The notes: a model not told the origin generated them from the sequence alone. A stretch of DNA of 64,000 nt from Streptomyces nymphaeiformis (GCF_014203895.1 NZ_JACHJY010000018.1:1-64000); one strand, 5' to 3'. Numbered from the stretch's first letter, positions 40,326 through 49,560 are shown. Numbers and translations are program-made.

Positions 40326-40361
40326 GGGGGCGGCGGTCCGCCGAAGCGGGTCGCCGCCCCC
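40326..40361 (-). terminator. Terminator after the 5'-nucleotidase gene
   Basis: GGGGGCGGCG (40326-40335) pairs with CGCCGCCCCC (40352-40361). It lies 20 bases beyond the 40381 stop on the minus strand. Confidence 0.8.
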
Positions 40362-40380
40362 TCTCAGGGGTCCTTCGGGG

Positions 40381-42213
40381 TTACTTCACGACCGTGATGC
40401 GGTCCGCGGCCGGGACCGGCAGCGGGTTGGCCGCCGAGGAGTGGCCCGCCAGATAGGCGTTGAAGACGTCCAGGTCCGAGGCGCCGACCAGCTTGTTCGT
40501 GCCGGTCGCCAGGGCCGCGAAGCCGTCGCCGCCGCCCGCGAGGAACTCGTTGATCGCGACGCGGTAGGTCTTCGCCGGGTCGATCGCCTCACCGTTCAGC
40601 TTGATCGTGCCGTCGACGACGCGGTCCGCGCCCGTCTTCGTCATGTCGAGCGTGTAGGTCAGGCCCTTCGACACCTGGAGGATCTTGATCGAGTTCAGGT
40701 TCGAGCCGCTGACCTGCTGCTTCAGCGCGGTGATGAGGTTCGCGCCGGTCAGGTCGACCACGTTCATCATGTTGGTGAAGGGCTGCACGGTGAACGACTC
40801 GCCGTACGTCACCACGCCGTCGCCCTCGACGCCGGACTGCTTGTAGACGAGGTCCGCGCGGATGCCGCCCGGGTTCATCAGGGCCAGCTGCGCGCCGCCC
40901 TTGTCGGCCGGGGACAGACCCTCCAGCTGCGCGTCGGCGATGACGTCGCCGAGCGGCTTCTCGTACGCCGTGGAGCCGCGGCCGTTGATGTCGGCGGCGA
41001 TGAAGCCCTGCGGCCGGTTCGCGACCGGGGCGGCGAGCGCCTTCCAGTCGGAGATCAGCCGGGAGATGTCCTCGGCCTTCGGCACGTCACGCGAGACGAC
41101 GTGGTTGGCGGAGGCGACCGCCGTGCGCACGATGTCCTTCGTGGCGCGGTCGTACGTCAGCGTCGTGTCCGTGTACAGCTTGCCGAACGAGGACGCCGAG
41201 GTGACCAGGCGCGGGTTGCCCGCCGGGTCCGGGATGCTGCACACGTACGCCTGGTGCGTGTGGCCGGTGACCAGCGCGTCGACCTGCGGGGAGACGTTCT
41301 TGGCGATGTCGACGATCGCACCGGAGACGCCCTCGCCGTCACCGTCCCCGTCACCGTCGCAGTTGTAGTTGTACGAGGCGGAGGCCGGCATGCCGCCCTC
41401 GTGGACCAGGGCGACGATGGACTTGACGCCCTTGCGCTCCAGGATCTTCGTGTACTTGTTGATCGTCTCGACCTCGTCGCCGAACTTCAGGCCCTTGACG
41501 CCCTCGGCGGTGACGACGTTCGGGGTGCCCTCCAGGGTCACGCCGATGAAGCCGATCTTGACGCCGTCCTTCTCCCAGACGAAGTACGGGTCGAGGATCG
41601 GCTTGCCCGTCTTCTCGTCCGTCACGTTCGCCGCGAGGTACGGGAAGTCGGCGCCCTCGAAGGTCTTGCCCTCGACGAAACAGCCGGCGGTCGGGTGACA
41701 GCCGCCGTTCTGCATGCGGGCCAGCTCGCGCGCGCCCTCGTCGAACTCGTGGTTGCCGACCGAGGTGACGTCCAGGTCGAGGTCGTTCAGGGCCTCGATC
41801 GTCGGCTCGTCGTGGAAGAGACCGGACAGCAACGGCGAGGCGCCGATCATGTCACCGGCCGCCGCCGTGATGGAGTAACGGTTCCCCTCACGGGCCTGGC
41901 GCAGGTGCGTCGCCAGGTACTCGACACCACCGGCGTCGATCTTCTCCGTCGTCCCGTCCTCCTTGGTCCGGGTGACCTGCCCGGACGAGCCGGCCGGCGG
42001 CTCCAGGTTGCCGTGCAGGTCGTTGAAGGACAGCAGCTGGACGTCGACCATCCGGCCCCAGCCCTTGCCGTTGGTCCCCTGCCCGGCGGCGTACTCGCCC
42101 CCGGCCGCACCGGCCGACGGCATCGCGGCGACGAGCGCCCCGACGGTCGCAATCCCCGCTCCGGCGGCGAGAATTCGCCGTACCGTCTTGTTCTTCCTCG
42201 GTGTCGCTGCCAT
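40381..42213 (-). CDS. Secreted 5'-nucleotidase/metallophosphatase (UshA type)
   Basis: A 610-residue exported enzyme that releases phosphate from nucleotides. A signal peptide covers about residues 1-36. The metallophosphatase domain has LLSFNDLHGNLEPP, GDMIGASPLLSG, SVGNHEFDEG and VTGHTHQAY. The C-terminal 5'-nucleotidase domain has ALMNPGGIRADL and FLAGGGDGFAAL. An Asp-Gly repeat (NCDGDGDGDGEG) sits in a surface loop and may bind calcium. Homologues are known in Streptomyces as phosphate-starvation exoproteins, but I found no clear PHO box upstream here. Confidence 0.93.
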   Translation of the reverse strand: MAATPRKNKTVRRILAAGAGIATVGALVAAMPSAGAAGGEYAAGQGTNGKGWGRMVDVQLLSFNDLHGNLEPPAGSSGQVTRTKEDGTTEKIDAGGVEYLATHLRQAREGNRYSITAAAGDMIGASPLLSGLFHDEPTIEALNDLDLDVTSVGNHEFDEGARELARMQNGGCHPTAGCFVEGKTFEGADFPYLAANVTDEKTGKPILDPYFVWEKDGVKIGFIGVTLEGTPNVVTAEGVKGLKFGDEVETINKYTKILERKGVKSIVALVHEGGMPASASYNYNCDGDGDGDGEGVSGAIVDIAKNVSPQVDALVTGHTHQAYVCSIPDPAGNPRLVTSASSFGKLYTDTTLTYDRATKDIVRTAVASANHVVSRDVPKAEDISRLISDWKALAAPVANRPQGFIAADINGRGSTAYEKPLGDVIADAQLEGLSPADKGGAQLALMNPGGIRADLVYKQSGVEGDGVVTYGESFTVQPFTNMMNVVDLTGANLITALKQQVSGSNLNSIKILQVSKGLTYTLDMTKTGADRVVDGTIKLNGEAIDPAKTYRVAINEFLAGGGDGFAALATGTNKLVGASDLDVFNAYLAGHSSAANPLPVPAADRITVVK

Positions 42214-42365
42214 CTCTCCCCTAGTCCCCTTGCCCCGTTTCGCGGCCTTGATCTACTCCCCCGTTGCGCGAGCAGCCTAGAGTCAACGCGCGTAGCGCAA
42301 CAGGGGGTGGCTGGTTACAAGACAGTTGCCGCTGGCTGACGAAGTGTCGCCGTAGGCTCGTAGCC

Positions 42366-43292
42366 ATGACTTCCGACACGGCGCCGGCCCTCGAACCGGG
42401 ACGGCAGATCCACACGTATGACGAGCTCACGGCCGAGCAGATCCAGGACGTCCTGGATCTGCTCGAGGCCGCCGAGCGGGCCGACGGCATGCACGCCGTG
42501 TCCGAGCAGGGGCGGCTCTACCTGCGGCACGGCAGGCGCGAAGGCGTGCGGCACCTCCTCCTCACCGTCGGCACCCACCTCTACGGCTACGCCCAGCTGG
42601 AGGAGACCGACCCGATCGAGGCCCCGGCCGCCGAGCTCGTCGTCCACCCCTCCCACCGGGGCCGCGGCCACGGCCGGGCGCTCGGCACCGAGCTGCTCAA
42701 CACCTCCGGCAAGCGCCTGCGGGTCTGGGCGCACGGCGGGAAGTCGGCGGCCCGGCACCTCGCCCAGGTCCTCGGCCTGACGCTCTTCCGCGAGCTGCGC
42801 CAGCTGCGCCGCCCCCTGGTGCCGCTCGACATCCCGGAGCCGGTGCTGCCCGAGGGCGTGACCGTCCGCACCTTCACCCCGGGCCAGGACGACGCGGCCT
42901 GGCTCGCCGTCAACGCCGCCGCCTTCGCGCACCACCCGGAACAGGGTTCGCTCACGCAGCGGGACCTCGACGACCGGATGGCCGAGCCGTGGTTCGACCC
43001 GAAGGGCTTCTTCCTCGCGGAGAAGGACGGGCGGCTCATCGGCTTCCACTGGACGAAGACGCACGCCGAGGAGCAGCTCGGCGAGGTGTACGTGGTCGGC
43101 ATCCTGCCGGACGCCCAGGGCGGCGGCCTCGGCAAGGCCCTGACCGCGATCGGCCTGCGCCACCTGGCGGCACAGGGCCTGCCGACGGCGATGCTGTACG
43201 TGGACGCGGACAACACGGCGGCGGTACGGGTCTACGAAGGCATCGGTTTCACGACGCACGAGGTGGACCTGATGTACCGCACGGAGTCTTGA
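42366..43292 (+). CDS. mshD: Mycothiol synthase
   Basis: Acetylates Cys-GlcN-Ins to give mycothiol, the last step of the pathway. The 308-residue protein is a tandem GNAT. The N-terminal half has VVHPSHRGRGHGRAL; the C-terminal active half has EVYVVGILPDAQGGGLGKAL and ends YEGIGFTTHEVDLMY. Length and two-domain layout are those of MshD. It is divergent from the 5'-nucleotidase gene. mshA is elsewhere in the window; mshB and mshC are not here. Confidence 0.95.
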   Translation: MTSDTAPALEPGRQIHTYDELTAEQIQDVLDLLEAAERADGMHAVSEQGRLYLRHGRREGVRHLLLTVGTHLYGYAQLEETDPIEAPAAELVVHPSHRGRGHGRALGTELLNTSGKRLRVWAHGGKSAARHLAQVLGLTLFRELRQLRRPLVPLDIPEPVLPEGVTVRTFTPGQDDAAWLAVNAAAFAHHPEQGSLTQRDLDDRMAEPWFDPKGFFLAEKDGRLIGFHWTKTHAEEQLGEVYVVGILPDAQGGGLGKALTAIGLRHLAAQGLPTAMLYVDADNTAAVRVYEGIGFTTHEVDLMYRTES

Positions 43293-43305
43293 CACCCGGC
43301 GGACA

Positions 43306-43327
43306 GGGGGCGGTTGACACCGCCCCC
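43306..43327 (+). terminator. Terminator of mshD
   Basis: GGGGGCGG and CCGCCCCC flank a 6-base loop and are followed by TTCTTT. It lies 13 bases past the stop. Confidence 0.88.
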
Positions 43328-43333
43328 TTCTTT

Positions 43334-43373
43334 CCACCACCCTTTCACTACTTGATTAGTGAAAGGGTGGTGG
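43334..43373. promoter_or_regulatory. Perfect 17-bp inverted repeat, operator of the GntR-ABC operon
   Basis: Arms at 43334-43350 and 43357-43373 (CCACCACCCTTTCACTA and its complement) flank CTTGAT. The core CACTA...TAGTG has the AT-rich symmetrical form of YtrA-type GntR sites. It overlaps the region just before the GntR start codon, so bound protein could block transcription start. Confidence 0.75.
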
Positions 43374-43381
43374 AAGGGATC

Positions 43382-43765
43382 GTGGTCGAGTACCGCATCG
43401 ACCGGCGCAGCGGCGTCGCCACCTACCTCCAGATCGTCCAGCAGACGAAGCAGGCCCTCCGGATGGGCCTCCTGGAGCCGGGCGACCGACTGCCCACCGC
43501 ACGCGAGGTCGTCGAAGCGACGGCCGTCAACCCCAACACGGTCCTCAAGGCCTACCGCGAACTCGAACGCGAAGGTCTCGTCGAGGCCCGCCGCGGCCTC
43601 GGCACCTTCGTCCGCGCCACCCTCGGCACCGGCCCCGCCGACTCGCCGCTGCGCGGCGAACTCACCGACTGGGCCCGCCGGGCACGCGCCGCGGGACTCG
43701 AGCGGGAGGACGTGGCCGCGCTCTTCACATCCGTACTGAAGGAACACTTCGAGGGGGACGAATGA
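43382..43765 (+). CDS. GntR-family regulator, YtrA type
   Basis: A 127-residue repressor with an N-terminal winged helix (YLQIVQQTKQALRMGLLEPG, TAREVVEATAVNPNTVLKAY) and a short helical C terminus in place of a large effector domain. GTG 43382 has GGAAGGG four bases upstream; in-frame GTGs at 43367 and 43370 lie inside the palindrome. Its stop overlaps the ABC ATPase start (ATGA), as in YtrA-type operons that respond to wall-active compounds. Confidence 0.88.
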   Translation: MVEYRIDRRSGVATYLQIVQQTKQALRMGLLEPGDRLPTAREVVEATAVNPNTVLKAYRELEREGLVEARRGLGTFVRATLGTGPADSPLRGELTDWARRARAAGLEREDVAALFTSVLKEHFEGDE

Positions 43766-44595
43766 CCGATCCTGTCATCGAGGCCGACGGCCTCGGCATG
43801 CGGTACCGACGGCGCGGCGGGGGCTGGGCCCTGAAGGACTGCACGTTAGCCCTGCCCGCCGGCCGCGTCGTCGCCGTCGTCGGCCCCAACGGGGCGGGAA
43901 AGTCGACCCTCCTCGGCCTGGCCGCGGGCCTGCTGCGCCCCACGGAGGGCAGGATCACGGCCCCCACGCGGGACCGCCTCGCGTACGTCGCCCAGGACAA
44001 GCCCCTGTACGGACAGCTCACCGTCGCCGAGACGCTGCGCCTGGGCCACGAGCTCAACCCGGACCGCTGGGACCCGGCCGCCGCCGAGCGCATCACCGGC
44101 CCACTGCCCGGGAACGCCCGGGTCCGCACCCTCTCCGGCGGGCAGCGCACCCGGCTCGCGCTCGCCCTCGCCCTCGGCAAGCGGCCCGAACTGCTGCTCC
44201 TGGACGAGCCGATGGCGGACCTCGACCCGCTCGCCCGGCGCGAACTCATGGGCGCGCTCCTGGCCGACGCCGCGGAACGCGGCACGACCGTCGCCATGTC
44301 CTCGCACATCCTCACCGAGCTGGAGGGCTCCTGCGACCACCTGCTCCTGGTGCAGGACGGCCGCATCCGCCTCGACGGCGCCATCGACGACCTGCTCGCC
44401 GCGCACACCCTGCTGACCGGCCCGATCGCCGACCTCGCCCCGCACACGGTCGTCGACTCCCGGACGACGGGCCGTCAGCTCACCGCACTGGTCCGCCGCG
44501 AGGGCCCCGTCGAAGGCCCCTGGGAGACCGCGGAACCCTCCCTGGAAGAACTCCTCCTCGCCCACCTCCGCCCCACCGAAGGAGCCCCGGCATGA
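43762..44595 (+). CDS. ABC transporter ATP-binding protein
   Basis: A 277-residue exporter ATPase. Walker A is GPNGAGKST near residue 39. The Q-loop is AYVAQDKPLYG. The signature is LSGGQRTRLALALA, slightly different from LSGGQ-x-QR. Walker B is LLLLDEPMADLDP, with H-loop MSSHIL. It is translationally coupled to the regulator before it and the permease after it. Confidence 0.93.
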   Translation: MTDPVIEADGLGMRYRRRGGGWALKDCTLALPAGRVVAVVGPNGAGKSTLLGLAAGLLRPTEGRITAPTRDRLAYVAQDKPLYGQLTVAETLRLGHELNPDRWDPAAAERITGPLPGNARVRTLSGGQRTRLALALALGKRPELLLLDEPMADLDPLARRELMGALLADAAERGTTVAMSSHILTELEGSCDHLLLVQDGRIRLDGAIDDLLAAHTLLTGPIADLAPHTVVDSRTTGRQLTALVRREGPVEGPWETAEPSLEELLLAHLRPTEGAPA

Positions 44596-45560
44596 GCACC
44601 CTCGCCCTGAAGGGCCCGCAGTGGGTGACGTTCCGGCAGCACCGGCGGGCGCTGTGGTGGTCACTCGCCCTCGCGGTCTGCGCGCTGGCGGTCATGGTCG
44701 CCTCGCGGATGTGGTCGGACGGCGCGGTGGACGCGCTGCGAACGGCGGGCTGCACCGTCAACGGCTCGGACAGATCCTGCTTCCAGGCGCAGCGCAACTA
44801 CGCCGACGACCAGTGGTTCGCCCGGAACCTCGTCAGATACGCCGCCGCAGCCATGCTCGTCCTTCCCATCCTTCTCGGGGCCTTCGTCGCGGGCCCGATG
44901 CTCGCCCGGGAGATGGAGTCCGGCACGTACAAGCTGGCGTGGACCCAGTCCGTCAGCCCGGCACGCTGGCTCGCGGCCAAGATCGCGGTCCCCGCCGCAC
45001 TCACGCTCACGGTCGTCCCCGTGCTGAGCCTGGTCTTCTACTGGTCGTGGTCGACGGGCCCGGCCGACGACTACCCCACGTTCTGGTACGAGCCGACGGT
45101 GTTCGTCTCGTACGGCGTCGTGCCGGTGGCACACGCCCTCCTGGGGCTCGCCCTGGGCACGGCCGTCGGCATCCTCGTCCGGCGCACCATCGTCGCAATG
45201 GGGATCGCCGCCGTCGTCATCGGGGTGGCCCTGGCGGTCCTCTCCCGGCTGCGCGACGGCCTCTGGCCGGTTCGGACCCTGACCGGCGCCGGACTGTCGG
45301 CCGAGGGCCGCGCGTGGCCACTGGACCGGGGCATGCTCACGGCATCCGGTGAGCGCATCCTCTGGCAGGACTGCTTCACCGCCCAGTCGGACGACGTCGG
45401 GCGGTGCATGACCGGCCGGGGCGGTGTCACCGGGTTCCTCGACATCCACCCCGCCTCGCACTACTGGCCCCTCCAGCTCGTCGAGACCGGCATCTGTGTG
45501 GCCGTCGCCGTCCTCGCGACCCTCGCCGCCTTCCGTGTCCTGCGGTCCCGGCACCCGTAG
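44592..45560 (+). CDS. ABC transporter permease
   Basis: A 322-residue membrane protein with about six helices (e.g. LALAVCALAVMVASRMW, YAAAAMLVLPILLGAFVAGPM, MGIAAVVIGVALAVLSRL). GPMLAREMESGTYKLAWTQSVS is the coupling-helix region seen in ABC-2 exporters. A large outer loop holds cysteine pairs (GCTVNGSDRSC; DCFTAQSDDVGRC). Its ATG overlaps the ATPase stop. A strong hairpin follows. The substrate is unknown; peptide antibiotics or lipids are plausible. Confidence 0.88.
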   Translation: MSTLALKGPQWVTFRQHRRALWWSLALAVCALAVMVASRMWSDGAVDALRTAGCTVNGSDRSCFQAQRNYADDQWFARNLVRYAAAAMLVLPILLGAFVAGPMLAREMESGTYKLAWTQSVSPARWLAAKIAVPAALTLTVVPVLSLVFYWSWSTGPADDYPTFWYEPTVFVSYGVVPVAHALLGLALGTAVGILVRRTIVAMGIAAVVIGVALAVLSRLRDGLWPVRTLTGAGLSAEGRAWPLDRGMLTASGERILWQDCFTAQSDDVGRCMTGRGGVTGFLDIHPASHYWPLQLVETGICVAVAVLATLAAFRVLRSRHP

Positions 45561-45610
45561 CGGACCCGGGAGCACCGCCGGAGGACACGGCGGACACGCG
45601 TAGACAAAGC

Positions 45611-45642
45611 GGGGGCGGGGCCCCGACAAGGGCCCCGCCCCC
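45611..45642. terminator. Terminator of the GntR-ABC operon
   Basis: GGGGGCGGGGCC and GGCCCCGCCCCC flank an 8-base loop, 50 bases beyond the permease stop. Confidence 0.88.
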
Positions 45643-45663
45643 GATTCCCGTACGACATGTCGT

Positions 45664-45696
45664 CGTTACCGGCCATTCAGACGCGCTTGCGACGCT
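45664..45696 (+). promoter_or_regulatory. Weak PHO-box-like repeat before ppk
   Basis: Three 11-base units (CGTTACCGGCC, ATTCAGACGCG, CTTGCGACGCT) lie 120-150 bases before the ppk start. They match the GTTCAYYYRSG consensus only in part. PhoP control of ppk is known in Streptomyces, but this particular site is a guess. Confidence 0.25.
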
Positions 45697-45816
45697 CACG
45701 CAATGAAGCGCTCCGTGTCCACTCCCGGCAGGGTGGTCCTCCCCAAAGGGAGACTGCCCGCCCCCACGGCCCGCTCCGACGCGCCCGATCACCCCTTCGC
45801 GCGGAAGAATGGGGCC

Positions 45817-48120
45817 ATGAGCCAGAAGCCCGCCGAGGTCCCGGTCCAGTCCCCCGCCGCGCCGTCCGGAAAGTCGTCCGGGAAGGCATCCGGGAAGGCG
45901 TCCGAGACGCCCTCCGGCACGCCCGCCGCCGCGCCCGCCCTCGGTTCCATGACCGCGCAGCGCGCGCACATCGTCAACGGGACCGTCGTGACCGACATCG
46001 ACGCCGACCTGGACACGGATCCCGACACGTACGAGGACGACGGCACGCTCGGCGACGACCTGCCGCAGGGCCGTTTCCTCGACCGGGAGCGCAGCTGGCT
46101 CGCGTTCAACGAGCGCGTCCTCGAACTCGCCGAGGACCCGACGACGCCCCTCCTCGAGCGGGCCAACTTCCTCGCGATCTTCGCGTCCAACCTGGACGAG
46201 TTCTTCATGGTCCGCGTCGCCGGACTGAAGCGCCGCATCGCCACCGGCGTCGCCACCCGCTCCGCCTCCGGCCTCCAGCCCCGCGAGGTCCTCGACCTGA
46301 TCTGGACGCGCTCGCGCGAGCTCATGGCCCGGCACGCCGCCTGCTACCAGCAGGACGTGGCCCCGGCCCTCGCCGACGAGGGCATCCACCTGATCCGCTG
46401 GCCCGAGCTCACTGAGAAGGAGCAGGCCCGGCTCTTCACCCTCTTCCGGCAGCAGATCTTCCCGGTCCTGACCCCGCTGGCCGTGGACCCGGCCCACCCC
46501 TTCCCGTACATCTCGGGCCTCTCCCTCAACCTCGCCGTCGTCGTGCGCAACCCGGTCAGCGGCCACCGCCACTTCGCGCGCGTCAAGGTGCCGCCGCTGC
46601 TCTCCCGCTTCCTGGAGGCCTCCCCGCAGCGGTACGTGCCGCTCGAGGACGTCATCGCGGCGCACCTGGAGGAGCTGTTCCCCGGCATGGAGGTGCTCGC
46701 GCACCACATGTTCCGGGTGACCAGGAACGAGGACCTGGAGGTCGAGGAGGACGACGCCGAGAACCTTCTCCAGGCCCTGGAGAAGGAGCTCATGCGGCGC
46801 CGCTTCGGGCCCCCGGTGCGCCTGGAGGTCGAGGAGTCCATCGACCCGTACGTCCTCGACCTGCTGGTCCGCGAGCTGAAGATCTCCGACGCCGAGGTCT
46901 ACCCGCTGCCCGGCCCGCTCGACCTCACCGGCCTCTTCGGGATCGCCGGGCAGGACCGGCCCGAGCTGAAGTACCCGAAGTTCGTCGCCGGCACCCACCG
47001 GGACCTCGCCGAGGTCGAGTCCGCGTCCGCGCCCGACATCTTCGCGGCGCTGCGCGAGCGGGACGTGCTCCTGCACCACCCGTACGACTCCTTCTCGACG
47101 TCCGTGCAGGCCTTCCTGGAGCAGGCGGCCGCCGACCCGGACGTCCTCGCGATCAAGCAGACGCTGTACCGCACCTCCGGCGACTCCCCGATAGTCGACG
47201 CCCTCATCGACGCCGCCGAGTCCGGCAAGCAGGTCCTCGTCCTCGTCGAGATCAAGGCCCGCTTCGACGAGCAGGCCAACATCAAGTGGGCGCGGAAGCT
47301 GGAGGAGGCCGGCTGCCACGTCGTCTACGGCCTCGTCGGCCTGAAGACCCACTGCAAGCTGTCGCTCGTCGTACGGCAGGAGGGCGAGCTCCTCCGCCGG
47401 TACTCGCACGTCGGCACCGGCAACTACCACCCGAAGACGGCCCGGCTCTACGAGGACCTGGGCCTGCTCACCGCCGACCCGCAGGTCGGCGCGGACCTGT
47501 CCGACCTGTTCAACCGGCTCTCCGGCTACTCCCGCCGCGAGACGTACCGCCGTCTCCTGACCGCCCCGAAGTCGCTGCGGGACGGCCTGGTCTCCCGGAT
47601 CAACAAGGAGATCGCGCACCACCGCGCCGGGCGGCCCGCGTACGTCCGCATCAAGGTCAACTCGATGGTCGACGAAGCGATCATCGACGCCTGCTACCAG
47701 GCCTCCCGGGCCGGCGTCCCCGTCGACATCTGGGTCCGCGGCATCTGCGCCGTACGCCCCGGGGTCACCGGCCTCTCGGAGAACATCCGGGTCCGCTCGA
47801 TCCTCGGCCGCTTCCTGGAGCACTCCCGGGTCTTCGCCTTCGGCAACGGCGGCGAACCCGAGGTCTGGCTCGGCAGCGCCGACATGATGCACCGCAACCT
47901 GGACCGCCGGATCGAGGCCCTCGTACGGGTCTCCGACCCGGCGCACCGGGCTGCGCTCACCCGGCTCCTGGAGACCGGGATGTCCGACACCACCTCCTCC
48001 TGGCACCTCGGCCCCGACGGGAACTGGACGCGGCACGCGACCGATCCCGAAGGCCGGCCGCTGCGGCACGTCCAGGAGATGCTCATCGACGCGCGGAGGC
48101 GCCGGCGTGCACAACCCTGA
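45817..48120 (+). CDS. ppk: Polyphosphate kinase 1
   Basis: Reversibly makes polyphosphate from ATP. The 767-residue protein has a Ser/Pro/Lys-rich N-terminal tail and an acidic patch (DIDADLDTDPDTYEDD), then the four PPK1 domains starting at RFLDRERSWLAFNERVLELA, quoted in part as SWLAFNERVLELA. Catalytic histidines are in YSHVGTGNYHPKTA (autophosphorylated His) and FLEHSRVFAFGNG. ATG 45817 is chosen over 45703, which precedes only low-complexity sequence. It heads an operon with a CHAD protein and a Nudix hydrolase. Confidence 0.96.
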   Translation: MSQKPAEVPVQSPAAPSGKSSGKASGKASETPSGTPAAAPALGSMTAQRAHIVNGTVVTDIDADLDTDPDTYEDDGTLGDDLPQGRFLDRERSWLAFNERVLELAEDPTTPLLERANFLAIFASNLDEFFMVRVAGLKRRIATGVATRSASGLQPREVLDLIWTRSRELMARHAACYQQDVAPALADEGIHLIRWPELTEKEQARLFTLFRQQIFPVLTPLAVDPAHPFPYISGLSLNLAVVVRNPVSGHRHFARVKVPPLLSRFLEASPQRYVPLEDVIAAHLEELFPGMEVLAHHMFRVTRNEDLEVEEDDAENLLQALEKELMRRRFGPPVRLEVEESIDPYVLDLLVRELKISDAEVYPLPGPLDLTGLFGIAGQDRPELKYPKFVAGTHRDLAEVESASAPDIFAALRERDVLLHHPYDSFSTSVQAFLEQAAADPDVLAIKQTLYRTSGDSPIVDALIDAAESGKQVLVLVEIKARFDEQANIKWARKLEEAGCHVVYGLVGLKTHCKLSLVVRQEGELLRRYSHVGTGNYHPKTARLYEDLGLLTADPQVGADLSDLFNRLSGYSRRETYRRLLTAPKSLRDGLVSRINKEIAHHRAGRPAYVRIKVNSMVDEAIIDACYQASRAGVPVDIWVRGICAVRPGVTGLSENIRVRSILGRFLEHSRVFAFGNGGEPEVWLGSADMMHRNLDRRIEALVRVSDPAHRAALTRLLETGMSDTTSSWHLGPDGNWTRHATDPEGRPLRHVQEMLIDARRRRRAQP

Positions 48121-49090
48121 CCACTCGCAGGACGTCACGGCGGGCGAGGTCCTGGCCCCCTACCTGCACGCGCGGGCCGCGGACTTCCTCCGCGGCCTGC
48201 GCCTGCACACCGAGAGCGGCTCCGACACGGCCGGAGCGGAGGAGGCCGCCCGTACGCTGCGGGGGGCGGCCCGCCGGATCGGCGGCACCCTCCACACCTT
48301 CCGGCCGCTGCTCGACACGGCCTGGGCCGACCAGCTGCGCACCGAGCTCGCCTGGCTGTCCGGGACGCTGGCCCTGGAGCAGGCCTGCACGTCCCGGCTC
48401 ATCCGCCTGGTGGACGCGCTGTCCCGCCTGTCGAACGGCAGCGGGCCCGTGCCGGCGGCCCGCGGCTCGGAGGGCGCCGGGCTCACGGTCGGCGCCGCCC
48501 GGGCCGGCGCGCTCCTCGAACGCCAGCTGACCCTGGCCCGTACGCGCGCCCACTCGGCCTCCCTCCAGGCGCTCGGCTCCGCCCGCTTCCACGCGGTCGC
48601 GGACGCCGTCGCGCTCCTGGCCTCGGAGGTCCCGCTCGGGCCCGCGGGCGCGGCCCCGGCCACCGAGGTCATCGACGCCCCCGCCGACCTCGCCGAGCGC
48701 CGCCTCCTGGACGCGGTCGCCGCGCTCCCCCTCACCCGGGCGGCGCACCCGTACAACGCCGACGCCCTCGCCCTCGCCGCCGGCGAGGCCCAGGACGCGC
48801 CCTGGCACCAGACCCGGCTCCTGCTCCGCCTGCACCGGTACGCCACCGAGGCCCTGCACACGGGCGGCGAACCCGACTCCGTCCTGTACGAGGCGGCCCG
48901 GGCCCTGGACCGGCACCGCGACGCGGCGGAGGCCGCATCGGCGGCGGCCACGGCGGCCCGCACCCCGCGCATCGCCCCGGCGACGGCCTACGCCCTCGGC
49001 GTCCTCCACGCCGACCAGCGCCACGAGGTCGAGGCCGCGCGCTTCGCCTTCCAACGCGCCTGGCGCAGAACGACGGCCCCGGTCCCATGA
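48107..49090 (+). CDS. CHAD-domain protein (polyphosphate-associated)
   Basis: A 327-residue helical protein from GTG 48107, overlapping the end of ppk by 14 bases. CHAD domains are alpha-helical with conserved basic residues and bind polyphosphate. Here the basic residues are in RAADFLRGLRLH, ARTLRGAARRIGGTLHTFRPLL and LHRYATEALHTG. The motif is looser than in textbook CHAD proteins. Its position between ppk and a Nudix gene supports a polyphosphate role. Confidence 0.82.
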   Translation: MHNPDHSQDVTAGEVLAPYLHARAADFLRGLRLHTESGSDTAGAEEAARTLRGAARRIGGTLHTFRPLLDTAWADQLRTELAWLSGTLALEQACTSRLIRLVDALSRLSNGSGPVPAARGSEGAGLTVGAARAGALLERQLTLARTRAHSASLQALGSARFHAVADAVALLASEVPLGPAGAAPATEVIDAPADLAERRLLDAVAALPLTRAAHPYNADALALAAGEAQDAPWHQTRLLLRLHRYATEALHTGGEPDSVLYEAARALDRHRDAAEAASAAATAARTPRIAPATAYALGVLHADQRHEVEAARFAFQRAWRRTTAPVP

Positions 49091-49500
49091 GCACGCCCAC
49101 CCCCATCCTGGCGGCGGGCTGCGTGCTGTGGCGGCCGGCGCTTTCCGGCCAGGGAATCGAGATCGCCCTGGTCCACAGACCGAAGTGGGACGACTGGTCG
49201 CACCCCAAGGGCAAGCGGAAGCGCGGCGAGACGGCGGAGGCGTGCGCGCTGCGCGAGGTCCTCGAGGAGACGGGCCGGCGCTGTGAGCTCGGCCCCCGCC
49301 TGCCGACCGCCCACTACACGGTGGACGGCCGGCCCAAGGAGGTCGTGTACTGGTCGGCCCGGGCGCTGGACGGCGGCTTCGTCCCCACGAAGGAGATCGA
49401 CGCCCTCGTCTGGCTTCCCCCTGCCTCGGCCCGCCCGCGCCTCACCCAACCGAGAGACCGCGACCTCCTGGACGCAGCCATGGCCACGACCCACCCTTGA
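49087..49500 (+). CDS. Nudix hydrolase (MutT-like)
   Basis: A 137-residue pyrophosphohydrolase. The Nudix box is complete (GKRKRGETAEACALREVLEETG, quoted in part as GETAEACALREVLEET). WSHPKGKRKRGE is the entry typical of MutT1/Ap4A-type actinobacterial members. Its ATG overlaps the CHAD stop. Linked to ppk, it may act on diphosphoinositol, dinucleotide polyphosphates or damaged nucleotides; sequence does not decide. Confidence 0.9.
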   Translation: MSTPTPILAAGCVLWRPALSGQGIEIALVHRPKWDDWSHPKGKRKRGETAEACALREVLEETGRRCELGPRLPTAHYTVDGRPKEVVYWSARALDGGFVPTKEIDALVWLPPASARPRLTQPRDRDLLDAAMATTHP

Positions 49501-49560
49501 CGAGCCCGCGACAACGCGGGCCACACCTGTCCGACCGGCACCTCGACCGCCCCCTGCCGG

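Noticed and set aside
42214..42365. A PHO box for the secreted 5'-nucleotidase gene
   Set aside because: No GTTCA-type repeats in 11-base phase occur on either strand of the 152-base divergent region.
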